DNA of 64,000 bases from Sphingomonas sp. Lineage in GTDB: Bacteria > Pseudomonadota > Alphaproteobacteria > Sphingomonadales > Sphingomonadaceae. Position numbers and translations under genes: made by a program. Position 1 is the first letter of the stretch. Every line of letters starts with the position of its first letter. The stretch covers positions 102,645 to 166,644 of the forward strand of contig NZ_JAQZBC010000007.1 in the NCBI RefSeq assembly GCF_029239295.1. Reading direction: 5' to 3'. The notes under the pieces are model-generated. The model was not told the DNA's origin and ran no database searches. It saw nothing but the letters and a program-made list of their open reading frames with translations. This document shows positions 8,686 to 18,579 of the stretch, one piece after another.

Positions 8686-11031
8686 TCAGATCCCGTAGCC
8701 GAGGCGGATGCCCACGGTGCGCGGGCGCAGCGTGCCGAAGCGGCTGACCAGGAACGCCTCCGGGTGGATGTAGGTGATCGAGTGATCGTCGAACACGTTC
8801 TCGACATACAGCTGCCCCGTCCATGCGCCCCGCTTCACGCCGAGGTTCAGATTGACGTTCACATATTCGTCGGTCTGGCCAAAGGTCGACAGGCGCAGGT
8901 TCGGGTTGCCCGGCGTGTTGGGGAACGAGCTGTTGTACGACCCCACATATTGCGCGTTCACCGCGAAGGTGCCCTTGCTGCTTTCGCCCAGGTCAAACCC
9001 GATCGAGGTGTACATCGCGCCCTGAAGCCGCGGTGCGGACAGGCGATGGCCAAGCACCGCGCCGGAGATCGCGGCTTCTTCCGCGGTCAGGCTGGTGATC
9101 TTGGAATCGTTGTACGCCGCGTTGAAGCCGATGAAGACGTCGGTCGCGGGAATGATCCCCATCTCGACCTCGAAGCCCTTGCTGCGCGCCGCACCGATGT
9201 TGGTGGCGAACTGCACCGAATCCGACACGCGGTTGGCTTGCGCCTGGATGTTGCTCCAGTCGATCAGATACGCCGCCAGGTTGATCGTCACGCGGCCGTC
9301 GAGCCAGCGGCCCTTGGCGCCGATCTCGTAGCTTTCCAGGCGATCGGATGACGCGCCGTCGGGAATGATGATGTCATTCTGGTCGACCACGCTCGCGCGG
9401 CCGGCAAAGGCGTTGACGATCGGGGCGCGGAAGCCGGTGGAGAAGGTGGCGTAGGTCGTCACCGTCTCGGTCGGCTTGTACGATGCGCTGGCCTTCCACT
9501 GCGGCTTCTGGCCCTTGGCCTTCACGCCGGTGACCGCTTCGTATGCCGGGAAGCGATTGAACGCGAGGTTGCGCCCATCGCCCAACGCCAGCTGCAGATA
9601 GTTCAGGTCGACGCCATATTCCGGATAGGTCGCCATCGCGAGATAGCCACCGGCCTCGGTGAAGCCCTGCGCGGAGATGCGGCCGTAGCGCATGCCACCG
9701 GTCACCCAGAAGCGATCGGAGAAGCGATAGGTCAGCTCACCGAAGGCGGCGAGTTCCTCGTTCTTCTGATAGGTATATTGCTTCTGATAATATTGATCCG
9801 GCAGGCCGGTCAGGCCGCGCGCCGCCAGGAACGAGTCGGACGAACGGTAGAAGAAATCGGTGTCACGGCGACGGTTGAGATAGAATCCGCCCAGCGTGAA
9901 TTGCAGCGGACCGTCGAGCGTCGATACCAGTCGCGTCTCCTGCACGAACACCTTGTCATAGGCGTTGGCATCGAGGCCGAAGGCGATCGGCGAGCCGGGG
10001 AAGGCGCCCTGCGGGAAGGTGCCGGCCAGATCGAGCCAGAAACGCTGGTCGAAATCCGAGAAGGTCGAGGAGCTGGTCAGCCGCGCGAAATCGAACTCAT
10101 AGTCGATCGTCGCATTGGCGATCAGCTGCTTGCCGGTGAAGCGGTCGGGCTGGTCCGAAATGCGCTTCTCGCGGCCCAGCGACGGACTGGTGAGCGAGGA
10201 ATCCTTCGGATCGCTGTCCTCGTACGAACCCAGCAGCTTGATCGACAGGCGGTCGGTGGGCTTCCACAGCAGCGCCACGCGGCCACCGGCGTTCACCAGC
10301 GTGTTCGAATTGCGCACGCCGGTCCCGACATTGTCGAGATAGCCTTCTTCATGGCGGTAGAAACCGACCGCGCGGATCGCGAGCTTGTCGTCGATGATCG
10401 GCACGTTGACCATCACGTTATACCGCTGGCGCAGGCTGTCGCGGCCGGTCAGGCCGATGTCGATCAGCGCCGACGTGTCGAAATGATTGAGGTCCGGGCT
10501 CTTGGTCAGGATGCGCATCGCGCCCGACAGCGAACCCGAACCGAACAGCGTGCCCTGCGGCCCGCGCAGGAACTCGACCCGCTCGACGTCGAACAGGTTC
10601 GGGTCGACGACGGTGGTGTTGCCAATCGTGGAGACCGGCAGCTCGTCGATATAGACCGCGACCGAGCTCTGCAGGTTCGCATTATAGCCGTTGGTGGCGA
10701 TGCCGCGCGCGGTGAAATTGTTGAAATTCTGCGTCGGGCGGTTCAGCACTACGCCCGGCGTTTCACGCGCAATGCCTTCGAAACCGACGATGCCCTTTTC
10801 GGTCAGCTCCTGCTGCTGGAAGGCGCTGACGCTGATCGGCACATCCTGGATGCGCTCCGCACGGCGCGTCGCCGTGACAAAGATGTCGCCGCTTTCCGTC
10901 GTCTCGTCAGCCGCCTGGCCCACGGTCGCATCGGTTGCGGTCTGCGCTGGAACTGCCGCGTCCTGCGCAGCTGCCGGTGCAATGGAAAAAAGCGTCATCG
11001 CCGTGGCGGACGCGAGCAACATGGCCCTCAC
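8686..11031 (-). CDS. TonB-dependent receptor of the esterase/CoA-ligase cluster
   Basis: With GTG 11031 as start the protein has 781 residues. A signal peptide (MLLASATAMTLFSIAPAAAQ) is followed by a TonB-box-like DIFVTATRRAERIQDVPISV, a plug with PGVVLNRPTQNFNNFTARGI and FLRGPQGTLFGSGSLSGAMR, and a long barrel ending in GIRLGYGI. This receptor type (VTATRR...QDVPISV) is greatly expanded in sphingomonads and usually takes up organic nutrients rather than iron. GTG 11031 is preferred because GGGAGGGG lies seven bases before it; the frame extends to 11103 without a ribosome site. It is the first gene of a co-oriented run with MFS, esterase and CoA ligase. Confidence 0.92.
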   Translation of the reverse strand: MRAMLLASATAMTLFSIAPAAAQDAAVPAQTATDATVGQAADETTESGDIFVTATRRAERIQDVPISVSAFQQQELTEKGIVGFEGIARETPGVVLNRPTQNFNNFTARGIATNGYNANLQSSVAVYIDELPVSTIGNTTVVDPNLFDVERVEFLRGPQGTLFGSGSLSGAMRILTKSPDLNHFDTSALIDIGLTGRDSLRQRYNVMVNVPIIDDKLAIRAVGFYRHEEGYLDNVGTGVRNSNTLVNAGGRVALLWKPTDRLSIKLLGSYEDSDPKDSSLTSPSLGREKRISDQPDRFTGKQLIANATIDYEFDFARLTSSSTFSDFDQRFWLDLAGTFPQGAFPGSPIAFGLDANAYDKVFVQETRLVSTLDGPLQFTLGGFYLNRRRDTDFFYRSSDSFLAARGLTGLPDQYYQKQYTYQKNEELAAFGELTYRFSDRFWVTGGMRYGRISAQGFTEAGGYLAMATYPEYGVDLNYLQLALGDGRNLAFNRFPAYEAVTGVKAKGQKPQWKASASYKPTETVTTYATFSTGFRAPIVNAFAGRASVVDQNDIIIPDGASSDRLESYEIGAKGRWLDGRVTINLAAYLIDWSNIQAQANRVSDSVQFATNIGAARSKGFEVEMGIIPATDVFIGFNAAYNDSKITSLTAEEAAISGAVLGHRLSAPRLQGAMYTSIGFDLGESSKGTFAVNAQYVGSYNSSFPNTPGNPNLRLSTFGQTDEYVNVNLNLGVKRGAWTGQLYVENVFDDHSITYIHPEAFLVSRFGTLRPRTVGIRLGYGI

Positions 11032-11330
11032 GTAATCCCCTCCCTGAAACCCGTAATGCGAGTTTGATGCTGCTCGATTGCCCACGATCCCGGATCGAGT
11101 CAATACTCACTCTCAAGCGGGTGAACGTTTTGCGCAGGGGTACTTAGGGAGGGGCTGGACATCCTCTCGGACGGGAGTGCAGCGCTGTCGGTCGCGTAAG
11201 TCATTCCCCTTCGCGCGGTTTCCCGCTAGCGATACGCTGTCGATCCGTTCAGGAACTCGACAGCGAACGGAGTTAGGCACCGGCGGTGACGCGCCTGCCG
11301 GTGTGCGTGCACAAGAAGAAGGAAGCCGCG
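11032..11330. other. Divergent intergenic region, 299 bp
   Basis: The region must hold promoters for the minus-strand TonB receptor and the plus-strand ferritin-like gene. I looked for sigma-70 and EcfG-type (GGAAC...CGTT) boxes and found only partial matches, for example GGAAC in the stretch TTCAGGAACTCG near 11250 without a proper downstream box. No gene is seen here. Confidence 0.4.
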
Positions 11331-12341
11331 ATGTCGCAGACGGATCCGTTGATTGAGGCGCCGCAGGCGTCCGGCACTGCGGGGGTGCACCGCCGCGGTT
11401 TCTTCACTGCCGTGGCTGGCGCCGCTGCCGTCGGTGCGGGCGCACTGGCGCTGGGCACCCCGGCCAGCGCGCAATCGCTGGGCGAAGTCGATCCGATCAA
11501 TTTCGCGCTGAACCTGGAATATCTGCAGGCTAATTTCCTCGCCGTCGCGACGACCGGCAAGGTGTTGGTCGCCGCCGACATCTCGGGCACGGGCACCGCT
11601 GGCGCGGCCAACGGCGGCCGGCAGAAGACCTTTGCCGATCCCGCGCTCGCCTCCATCGCGCAGGAAATGGCCGCCGATGCGCTGGCGCATGTGAAGTTTC
11701 TGCGCTCGCAGGCCAGCACGGTCTATGCCGTCGCGCAGCCGGCGATCGATCTCGGCACCGCGCCGACCAGCGCGTTCAGCACGCTTGCCCGCGCGGCCGG
11801 CCTCATCGGTGCCGGCGCCGGCTTCGATCCCTATGGCAGCGATGACGACTTCCTGCTCGGCCTCTATATGCTGAAGGACGTCAGCGTCACCGCTTACGCC
11901 GGCATCCTGGGCTTCCTTGGCACGCCGACGACGGCGGAGGCAGTGGCCGGCATCATGCAGGTGGAGGCCGAACATGCCGCCACCGTGCGTCTCGCGCTGT
12001 ACCGCCGCGGCCTGACCGTGCCGTCGCTGATCGACGCGACGGAGGCGATCTCCAACTATCGCGACACTCTGGACGGCACGTCCAGCGATTTCGACCAGGG
12101 GGTTCGCCCGACCACCGACGCCGCCGGCGCGACGGTCGCGAATGTGGCGCCGCTCGACAGCAAGGGGCAGGTGTTCACCCGCACCCCGGCGGAGGTGCTG
12201 AACATCCTGTACCTGAACGCGGCGACCGGGATCTCGACCGGCGGCTTCTTCCCCGCCGGGCTGAACGGCACGATCAAGTCGACCACGACGCCGGCCCCTA
12301 CGCCGACGCCAACCCCGTCACCGACCCCGACCCGCGGCTGA
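11331..12341 (+). CDS. Tat-exported ferritin-like protein with Pro-Thr tail
   Basis: The 336-residue protein has a twin-arginine signal (HRRGFFTAVAGAAAVGAGAL, around residues 19-40) and a ferritin-like four-helix domain that begins NFALNLEYLQANFLAVATTG and includes the acidic/His helix GIMQVEAEHAATVRLALY. It ends in a low-complexity PTPTPTPSPTPT tail. These periplasmic ferritin-like proteins occur as tandem pairs in sphingomonads; their activity is not established. The ATG at 11331 (AAGAAGGAAG upstream) was chosen because the open frame to 11286 only adds residues before the Tat signal. A paralogue starts 49 bases downstream. Confidence 0.85.
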   Translation: MSQTDPLIEAPQASGTAGVHRRGFFTAVAGAAAVGAGALALGTPASAQSLGEVDPINFALNLEYLQANFLAVATTGKVLVAADISGTGTAGAANGGRQKTFADPALASIAQEMAADALAHVKFLRSQASTVYAVAQPAIDLGTAPTSAFSTLARAAGLIGAGAGFDPYGSDDDFLLGLYMLKDVSVTAYAGILGFLGTPTTAEAVAGIMQVEAEHAATVRLALYRRGLTVPSLIDATEAISNYRDTLDGTSSDFDQGVRPTTDAAGATVANVAPLDSKGQVFTRTPAEVLNILYLNAATGISTGGFFPAGLNGTIKSTTTPAPTPTPTPSPTPTRG

Positions 12342-12390
12342 GGCGGCGCCTGCCGCGCCCGTCTGTCCCCGTTTCCAGGATCCTTTCGCC

Positions 12391-13383
12391 ATGACCGACC
12401 AGGACACCATTCCGCCGATGCTCGACGCCGCCGAGGCGCGCCGCGCAGAACGCCGCCGTTTCCTCCAGCTTGCCGGGGGCGCCTCGATCGCCGCTGGCGG
12501 CCTTGCCCTGCTGTCGGCCTGCGGCGGCGATGACGATGACGGCGATGGCCCCGCGCCGGGTCCGTCGCCCACCCCGTCACCGACGCCGACGTCGACCAGC
12601 AACGCCGATCGCGCCGCGCTGAACTTCGCGCTCCAGCTCGAATATCTCCAGGCGCAATTCTTCTCCTACGCGACGACCGGCACCGGCCTCGATGCCGCGC
12701 TGCTGAGCGGCACGGGCGCGCTGGGCGGCGTGACGGGCGGGGCGGCAGTGCCCTTCGCCGATCGCGTGATTGGTGCCTGCGCGCGCGAGATCGCGCAGGA
12801 TTCGCGGGCGCGCGTCGCATTCCTGCGCAGCCTGATCGGGGTCGAGGGCGTGGCCCAGCCAGCGATCAACATTTCCGGTGCGGCCGATGGCGCCTTCACC
12901 GTCGCCGCGCGCAACGCCACGGCGGTCGGGGCAGGGGAGCTGTTCAGCCCCTATGCCAATGAGGACAATTTCCTGCTTGCCGCCTTCTTCCTGCAGGACG
13001 TGATCGTCACCGCCTACAAGGGGCTGGTCGCACTCGCCAATCTCAACACCACGCGGCTGGCGTTCACCGGCATCGCGGGCGCGCAGGCATATCACGCCGG
13101 CTTCATCCGCACCGCCATCTACGAACGGCCCTCGATCCGCGCGCGTGCCGGGCTGCTGAGCGACTATCGCGATTCGCTCGATGGCGGCGCGGATCTCGAC
13201 CAGGGCGTCGTCAGCGCGAGCGGCGCGGCCAACATCACCCCGGCGGACGGCAACGGCATCATCTTCAGCCGCTCGGCGCCGCAGGTGCTGAACGTCTTCT
13301 ATCTCAACAAGGCAGCGGTGACGTCTGGCGGCTTCTTCCCCGCCGGGCTGAACGGCGACGTGAAGTCGAGCGCGGCCAACTGA
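12391..13383 (+). CDS. Ferritin-like protein, Tat lipoprotein-type signal
   Basis: This 330-residue paralogue of the preceding gene has the twin-arginine signal ERRRFLQLAGGASIAAGG, followed by LLSACGG, so Cys near residue 44 could be lipidated. A DDDDGDG and PSPTPSPTPT linker follows, then the ferritin-like domain NFALQLEYLQAQFFSYATTG. The helix GAQAYHAGFIRTAIYERP matches the position of the metal-binding helix in the neighbour, but Glu-His has become Ala-Tyr-His. The C-terminus (SGGFFPAGLNGDVKSS) is nearly the same as in the upstream protein. The pair probably works together at the membrane. Role unknown; metal storage or oxidative protection are possibilities only. Confidence 0.85.
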   Translation: MTDQDTIPPMLDAAEARRAERRRFLQLAGGASIAAGGLALLSACGGDDDDGDGPAPGPSPTPSPTPTSTSNADRAALNFALQLEYLQAQFFSYATTGTGLDAALLSGTGALGGVTGGAAVPFADRVIGACAREIAQDSRARVAFLRSLIGVEGVAQPAINISGAADGAFTVAARNATAVGAGELFSPYANEDNFLLAAFFLQDVIVTAYKGLVALANLNTTRLAFTGIAGAQAYHAGFIRTAIYERPSIRARAGLLSDYRDSLDGGADLDQGVVSASGAANITPADGNGIIFSRSAPQVLNVFYLNKAAVTSGGFFPAGLNGDVKSSAAN

Positions 13384-13390
13384 TCATTCT

Positions 13391-13413
13391 CGGGCGCGGC
13401 ATCCCCGCGCCCG
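13391..13413 (+). terminator. Hairpin terminator after the ferritin-like pair
   Basis: CGGGCGCGG and CCGCGCCCG form a perfect nine-pair stem with a five-base loop eight bases after the stop codon, followed by GCTTTA. It separates the ferritin-like pair from the thiC riboswitch region. Confidence 0.6.
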
Positions 13414-13449
13414 GCTTTACCGCGCCGCTCGGGGCGCGTAGAACGGCCA

Positions 13450-13542
13450 CATCCCCGGGGGACCGCTGACGGCGGTTGAGAGGGGGGCACGAGCCCCCGA
13501 CCCGCTGAACCTGATCCGGTTGACACCGGCGGAGGGAGGGAG
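13450..13542 (+). promoter_or_regulatory. TPP riboswitch (thi box) of thiC
   Basis: The region contains the conserved pieces of the thiamine pyrophosphate aptamer in the right order: GGTTGAGAGG (with the invariant TGAGA), a variable hairpin GGGGGGCACGAGCCCCC, ACCCGCTGAACCTGATCCGG and the closing ACACCGGCGGAGGGA. A CACTCT / AGAGTG helix (13572-13577 with 13590-13595) covers the ribosome site GAGGAGAG in front of thiC, so control is probably at translation initiation, as is usual for proteobacterial thiC. Boundaries are approximate. Confidence 0.92.
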
Positions 13543-13596
13543 CGGCAAGCCACTACCGGCAATCCGTCTTTCACTCTTCGACCATGAGGAGAGTGA

Positions 13597-15459
<1,863 letters not shown>

Positions 15460-15485
15460 GTCGGTGTCACACCGCTGAACCTCAC

Positions 15486-15522
15486 GTACCCGCGGCCCAC
15501 CAGCCGCGGGTACAATCGTTTT
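15486..15522 (+). terminator. Rho-independent terminator of thiC
   Basis: An 11-pair perfect stem (GTACCCGCGGC / GCCGCGGGTAC, loop CCACCA, 15486-15513) is followed by AATCGTTTT, 27 bases after the thiC stop. This is a textbook intrinsic terminator. Confidence 0.85.
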
Positions 15523-15569
15523 GGGGGTCACGCCCGGCGGGGTGCCCGGCTAGCGTTGGAACCGTTCAC

Positions 15570-15608
15570 GGACTCTACATGCGTCCTAGCGGACGCGAAC
15601 ACGATTGA
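15570..15608 (+). pseudogene. Relic resembling the thiC 3' end
   Basis: These 39 bases align without gaps to the last 39 bases of thiC (15421-15459) at 28 identical positions, including GAACACGA next to the stop. Translated, they read GLYMRPSGREHD then stop, against [12 protein letters not shown] then stop in ThiC. The copy lies 111 bases after the true thiC stop and behind its terminator. It looks like a leftover thiC end from an older insertion or replacement event. Chance similarity is not fully excluded because the segment is short. Confidence 0.5.
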
Positions 15609-15662
15609 GCATACTTAAGCCGGCCGCTACCACCTCAGTGTTGCGAAAAGGGGAGCGAGAGT

Positions 15663-16583
15663 TTGGCTAGCGTGTTCGGTCGAACGATCCAGCTCTTCTT
15701 GGTCGATGGCACACCTACGGGATTGCGCAAGGCCACAATCCACGGATGGACGGGGCTCACGTTTGTGGCGACCGATGCCACGTTTGCTGCACTGACGGCG
15801 CGGCCAGAACTGGATCGAACCGGAGTCTACATTCTCTATGGTCCCGACCCTATAAAGGACGGGGCTACTCGTGCTTACATCGGCTCAGCGAACAGCGTCG
15901 CCGAGAGAATCAAACAAAGCGCGGGCCAGCGGGGATTCTGGCAAACCGCAATTGCCGTGACCACCAGCGATGACGATCTTTCAAAGGGACACGTCGAGTA
16001 TCTTGAAGCACGGCTGATTCAGATGGCGCTTAGCGCAAAGCGCACTGAACTCGACAACGGCACCTTCCCTGCCGAGCACCGCCGTCGTCTGCCCGAGGCT
16101 GATCAGGCAAACATGGAGCAGTTTCTTTTGAACCTGCAGATCATTTTGCCGGTGGTGGGTTTGGACATGCTGAAGCCTCAGCCAAGAGCAGTGGCTGAAC
16201 TGTCAACACCGGCAGCGCAGAGAACGGCGCACGACATCAAATTTGAAATCCGGCACCGGTCGGGTGTCACGGCGGAGGCGGTTGAAGAGGACGGGGAGTT
16301 TGTCGTTCTCGAAGGCTCCCGATGTCTCACGGACACTGGATACGTTGGCACCACTTATTCGGTACTGAAGCAGACGCTAATCGACGAGCAATTCCTGAAG
16401 CCGGCGGGAGACGGCCTCTTGGAGTTCGTCAGGCCTTACTCGTTCAGTAGTCCGTCTGCGGCAGCCGCAGTAATCCTCGATCGGAATTCAAACGGACGAA
16501 CAGAGTGGAAGGTGAAAGACTCTAAACAGACGTATGCCGACTGGAAGATCCAACAGGCGGTGAACACCCCGACTTCTCAATAA
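15663..16583 (+). CDS. GIY-YIG nuclease-family protein with DUF4357 domain
   Basis: The 306-residue protein carries a GIY-YIG-like core (GVYILYGPDP near residue 57, AYIGSANSVAERI near 75, and the Glu-bearing helix EYLEARLIQMAL near 118), and a C-terminal DUF4357 domain (EFVVLEGSRC, then YSFSSPSAAAAVILDRNSNG). Such proteins travel with defence and mobile loci; a DNA-cleaving or DNA-binding role is likely but not shown. The first codon is TTG at 15663 after GGGGAGCGAGAG; GTG 15672 is the alternative. Base composition is visibly less GC-rich and codon use more relaxed than in thiC or the genes after 17.2 kb, a sign of transfer. Its end overlaps the convergent yoeB by 7 bases. Confidence 0.8.
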   Translation: MASVFGRTIQLFLVDGTPTGLRKATIHGWTGLTFVATDATFAALTARPELDRTGVYILYGPDPIKDGATRAYIGSANSVAERIKQSAGQRGFWQTAIAVTTSDDDLSKGHVEYLEARLIQMALSAKRTELDNGTFPAEHRRRLPEADQANMEQFLLNLQIILPVVGLDMLKPQPRAVAELSTPAAQRTAHDIKFEIRHRSGVTAEAVEEDGEFVVLEGSRCLTDTGYVGTTYSVLKQTLIDEQFLKPAGDGLLEFVRPYSFSSPSAAAAVILDRNSNGRTEWKVKDSKQTYADWKIQQAVNTPTSQ

Positions 16584-16843
16584 TGATACCGGCACTGCGC
16601 GATCTCCAGCGTCTGGGCCTCACCACTGCCGCTCACCCGATACACCAGACGATGTTCGCGATTGATCCGGCGGGACCACCAGCCGGTCAGGTTGCCGGCG
16701 AGCGGCTCCGGCTTGCCGGTACCGCGAAACGGATCGCGCTGGCATTCCTTGATCAGCGCATTGACGCGCTCCAGTCCGCGCCGATCGTCGCCCTGCCAGT
16801 GCAAATACTGGTTCCAGGCGCGGTCGGAGAACATCAGCCTCAC
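16577..16843 (-). CDS. yoeB: YoeB/Txe family toxin
   Basis: The 88-residue product is a full-length YoeB-type ribosome-dependent mRNA interferase. It begins MRLMFSDRAWNQYLHWQ and has GTGKPEPLAGNLTGWWSRRI, HRLVYRV and the C-terminal CRYHY, which carry the catalytic Glu, Arg, His and terminal Tyr of the family. The start codon overlaps the yefM stop as ATGA, so antitoxin and toxin are coupled, antitoxin first. Confidence 0.95.
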   Translation of the reverse strand: MRLMFSDRAWNQYLHWQGDDRRGLERVNALIKECQRDPFRGTGKPEPLAGNLTGWWSRRINREHRLVYRVSGSGEAQTLEIAQCRYHY

Positions 16844-17094
16844 GGTTCGATCAGGTCGCGCTCGCTGCCCTTGCCCGCGTCAAGCTCGGCGATGCTCGCC
16901 AGCAATTCGCGTGCGTTCGCCGGCGATTGCAGCAGGTAGAGCGTCTCCTCGATCGAGGCCCATTCGCTTTCGGATATCAGCACCGCGCCCTCGCCCTTCT
17001 GGCGCGTGATCGCAATCGGCGCCTTGTCGGCCACCACACGATCCACCAGCGCCTTCATGTTGGCACGCGCCTCGGAAATGCTGATCGATTGCAT
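16840..17094 (-). CDS. yefM: YefM family antitoxin (Phd/YefM)
   Basis: The product (84 residues from ATG 17094, or 93 from ATG 17121) has the Phd/YefM DNA-binding N-terminus SISISEARANMKALVDRVV and the typical AITRQKGEGAVLISESEWAS, then the toxin-neutralising tail. ATG 17094 matches the usual YefM start; the upstream ATG lies inside the operator palindrome and has no ribosome site. YefM would bind the palindrome at 17101-17122 and repress the pair, with YoeB as co-repressor. Confidence 0.93.
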   Translation of the reverse strand: MQSISISEARANMKALVDRVVADKAPIAITRQKGEGAVLISESEWASIEETLYLLQSPANARELLASIAELDAGKGSERDLIEP

Positions 17095-17100
17095 CAAGGC

Positions 17101-17122
17101 AATGTACGTATCTTTGTACATT
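17101..17122. promoter_or_regulatory. yefM-yoeB operator palindrome
   Basis: AATGTAC (17101-17107) and GTACATT (17116-17122) are perfect inverted arms with an eight-base spacer directly before yefM. On the minus strand they contain TGTACA and CGTACA hexamers whose centres are 12 bp apart, the core motif and spacing I recall for the E. coli yefM-yoeB operator. Confidence 0.75.
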
Positions 17123-17231
17123 GTTCAAGCGGTGTCGCGATGCGAGCGGGGCGCCCGTCAGCAAAACCCGCCCGCCACACACAGCCCAACAAGGGGACTG
17201 CGCTCCCGCACATCCCTGCTACACCCCCGCC

Positions 17232-17966
17232 ATGCCTCCCGAATCCCCGCTCGAGCAACTCGCCGCGACGCCCGCCACGCCGGATCAGACCGCGCCCGGC
17301 GGGATCAGTCATCCGCCCTACGTCTTCATCGCGCTCGCGGCGCTCGCCGGGGCAGTGCTGATCGTCACGCTGCTCGGCGGAACGATCGCACGCGGGACCC
17401 AGTTCGATTTCGATCATGCGATCATGCTCGCGCTGCGCACTCCGGGTGATCAGTCCGTGCCGATCGGCCCCTCATGGCTGCAGGGGGCGATGATCGATAT
17501 CACCGCGCTGGGTGGCGGCACCGTGCTGACGCTCATCGTCGTGCTCGCGCTCGGATTTCTCGTGGCCTGCCGCCACTTCCTCACCGCGGCGCTGGTGCTG
17601 GGCGGCACCGTATCCGGCTCGCTCGCCATCTCGCTGGGCAAACAGCTGGTCGGGCGCGATCGGCCGGCACTGGTCGATCATCTGGTGGAGGTCGCCTCCG
17701 CCAGTTTTCCCAGTGGCCATGCCGGCAACAGCGCGATCATCTATTTCACCATCACGCTGATGGTGATGCAGATCGTGCCGCGTGCCGCCGCGCGCTGGTA
17801 CCTGTTCGGCGCCACCATCGTGCTGGTCGGGCTGATCGGGTTCAGCCGGGTCTATCTGGGCGTGCACTGGCCCAGTGACGTGCTGGCGGGATGGAGCGCT
17901 GGCATCCTTTGGGCGTTCGCCTGGTGGGCGCTTGGCTCATGGCTGCGGCTGCGGCGACACAGCTGA
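17232..17966 (+). CDS. PAP2-family membrane phosphatase
   Basis: The 244-residue membrane protein has the three-part PAP2 signature: KQLVGRDRP near residue 138, PSGHAGNSAII near 160, and SRVYLGVHWPSDVLAGW near 204, with the catalytic His in the last two. Several hydrophobic segments surround them. It would dephosphorylate a lipid phosphate or pyrophosphate (for example undecaprenyl pyrophosphate or phosphatidic acid) at the periplasmic face. ATG 17232 is chosen; the open frame to 17121 covers the yefM operator. Confidence 0.9.
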   Translation: MPPESPLEQLAATPATPDQTAPGGISHPPYVFIALAALAGAVLIVTLLGGTIARGTQFDFDHAIMLALRTPGDQSVPIGPSWLQGAMIDITALGGGTVLTLIVVLALGFLVACRHFLTAALVLGGTVSGSLAISLGKQLVGRDRPALVDHLVEVASASFPSGHAGNSAIIYFTITLMVMQIVPRAAARWYLFGATIVLVGLIGFSRVYLGVHWPSDVLAGWSAGILWAFAWWALGSWLRLRRHS

Positions 17967-18059
17967 TCGCCGCCAGCACACCGACGACAACGCTGCCGCT
18001 GTCCTACACGCGGCCAGCCGTGGCAGGGGATGCTCCGGAACACAAGGAGAACATTTCCG

Positions 18060-18521
18060 ATGCGGATGCTGGAGGAGCGCGGGATCGCGCCGGACGGACG
18101 GCTGGTGGCGCGCCAGCGCGGGCGGCGCAGCGTCACCGTCAACGTGGCCGAATCGCCGCTGTCGTGGCTGCGCGCGCGCGGCTTCGTCGACGCACGGCAG
18201 GTGGAGGCGGGCGAGCGACTGCGCGCCGATTACGAACGCGCCGCGATTGCACCCTCGGTCACGATGCGCTGGTCCGCGCGCGTCGACGGCGGCTCGGGCA
18301 CCGGGCTTGATCCGACCACCGCCCATCTCGCCGCCAAGCGGCGCTTCGATGCGGCGATCGCCGGCGTCGGGCGCGGCCTCTCCGACGTGCTGTGGCGGGT
18401 GGTGTGCGCAGGCGAGGGGCTGCCCGTCGCAGAAAAGGCGCTCGGCTGGCCCGCCCGCTCCGGCCGCCTCGTCCTTACCATGGCGCTCGATCGCCTCGCC
18501 GATCACTACCGGCTGGCATAG
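18060..18521 (+). CDS. DUF6456 domain protein
   Basis: This 153-residue soluble protein carries the alphaproteobacterial DUF6456 domain (AAKRRFDAAIAGVGRGLSD..LWRVVCAGEGLPVAEKALGW..GRLVLTMALDRLADHY). The C-terminal half looks like a helix-turn-helix, and related domains sit at the end of some replication-initiator-like regulators, so DNA binding is possible. The ATG at 18060 has AAGGAGAA ahead of it. Function unknown. Confidence 0.75.
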   Translation: MRMLEERGIAPDGRLVARQRGRRSVTVNVAESPLSWLRARGFVDARQVEAGERLRADYERAAIAPSVTMRWSARVDGGSGTGLDPTTAHLAAKRRFDAAIAGVGRGLSDVLWRVVCAGEGLPVAEKALGWPARSGRLVLTMALDRLADHYRLA

Positions 18522-18579
18522 CAGCAACTCCCCCGCCGCCGCTTGCGTAGCGGGGGCGGGCGGCCGATATGCCGGCGCC

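Noticed and set aside
7354..9351. 665-codon plus-strand frame across MFS and TonB receptor
   Set aside because: Sense genes on the minus strand have clear domains and coupling; the frame is His/Arg/Gln-rich shadow.
11240..11290. EcfG-type promoter (GGAAC...CGTT) before the ferritin-like genes
   Set aside because: GGAAC is present but no CGTT stands at a 16-17 base distance.
17875..18579. Open frame in front of dapF, in the dapF frame
   Set aside because: Cys/Arg-rich translation with no domain; it overlaps the PAP2 and DUF6456 genes. The DapF start motif begins at 18580.
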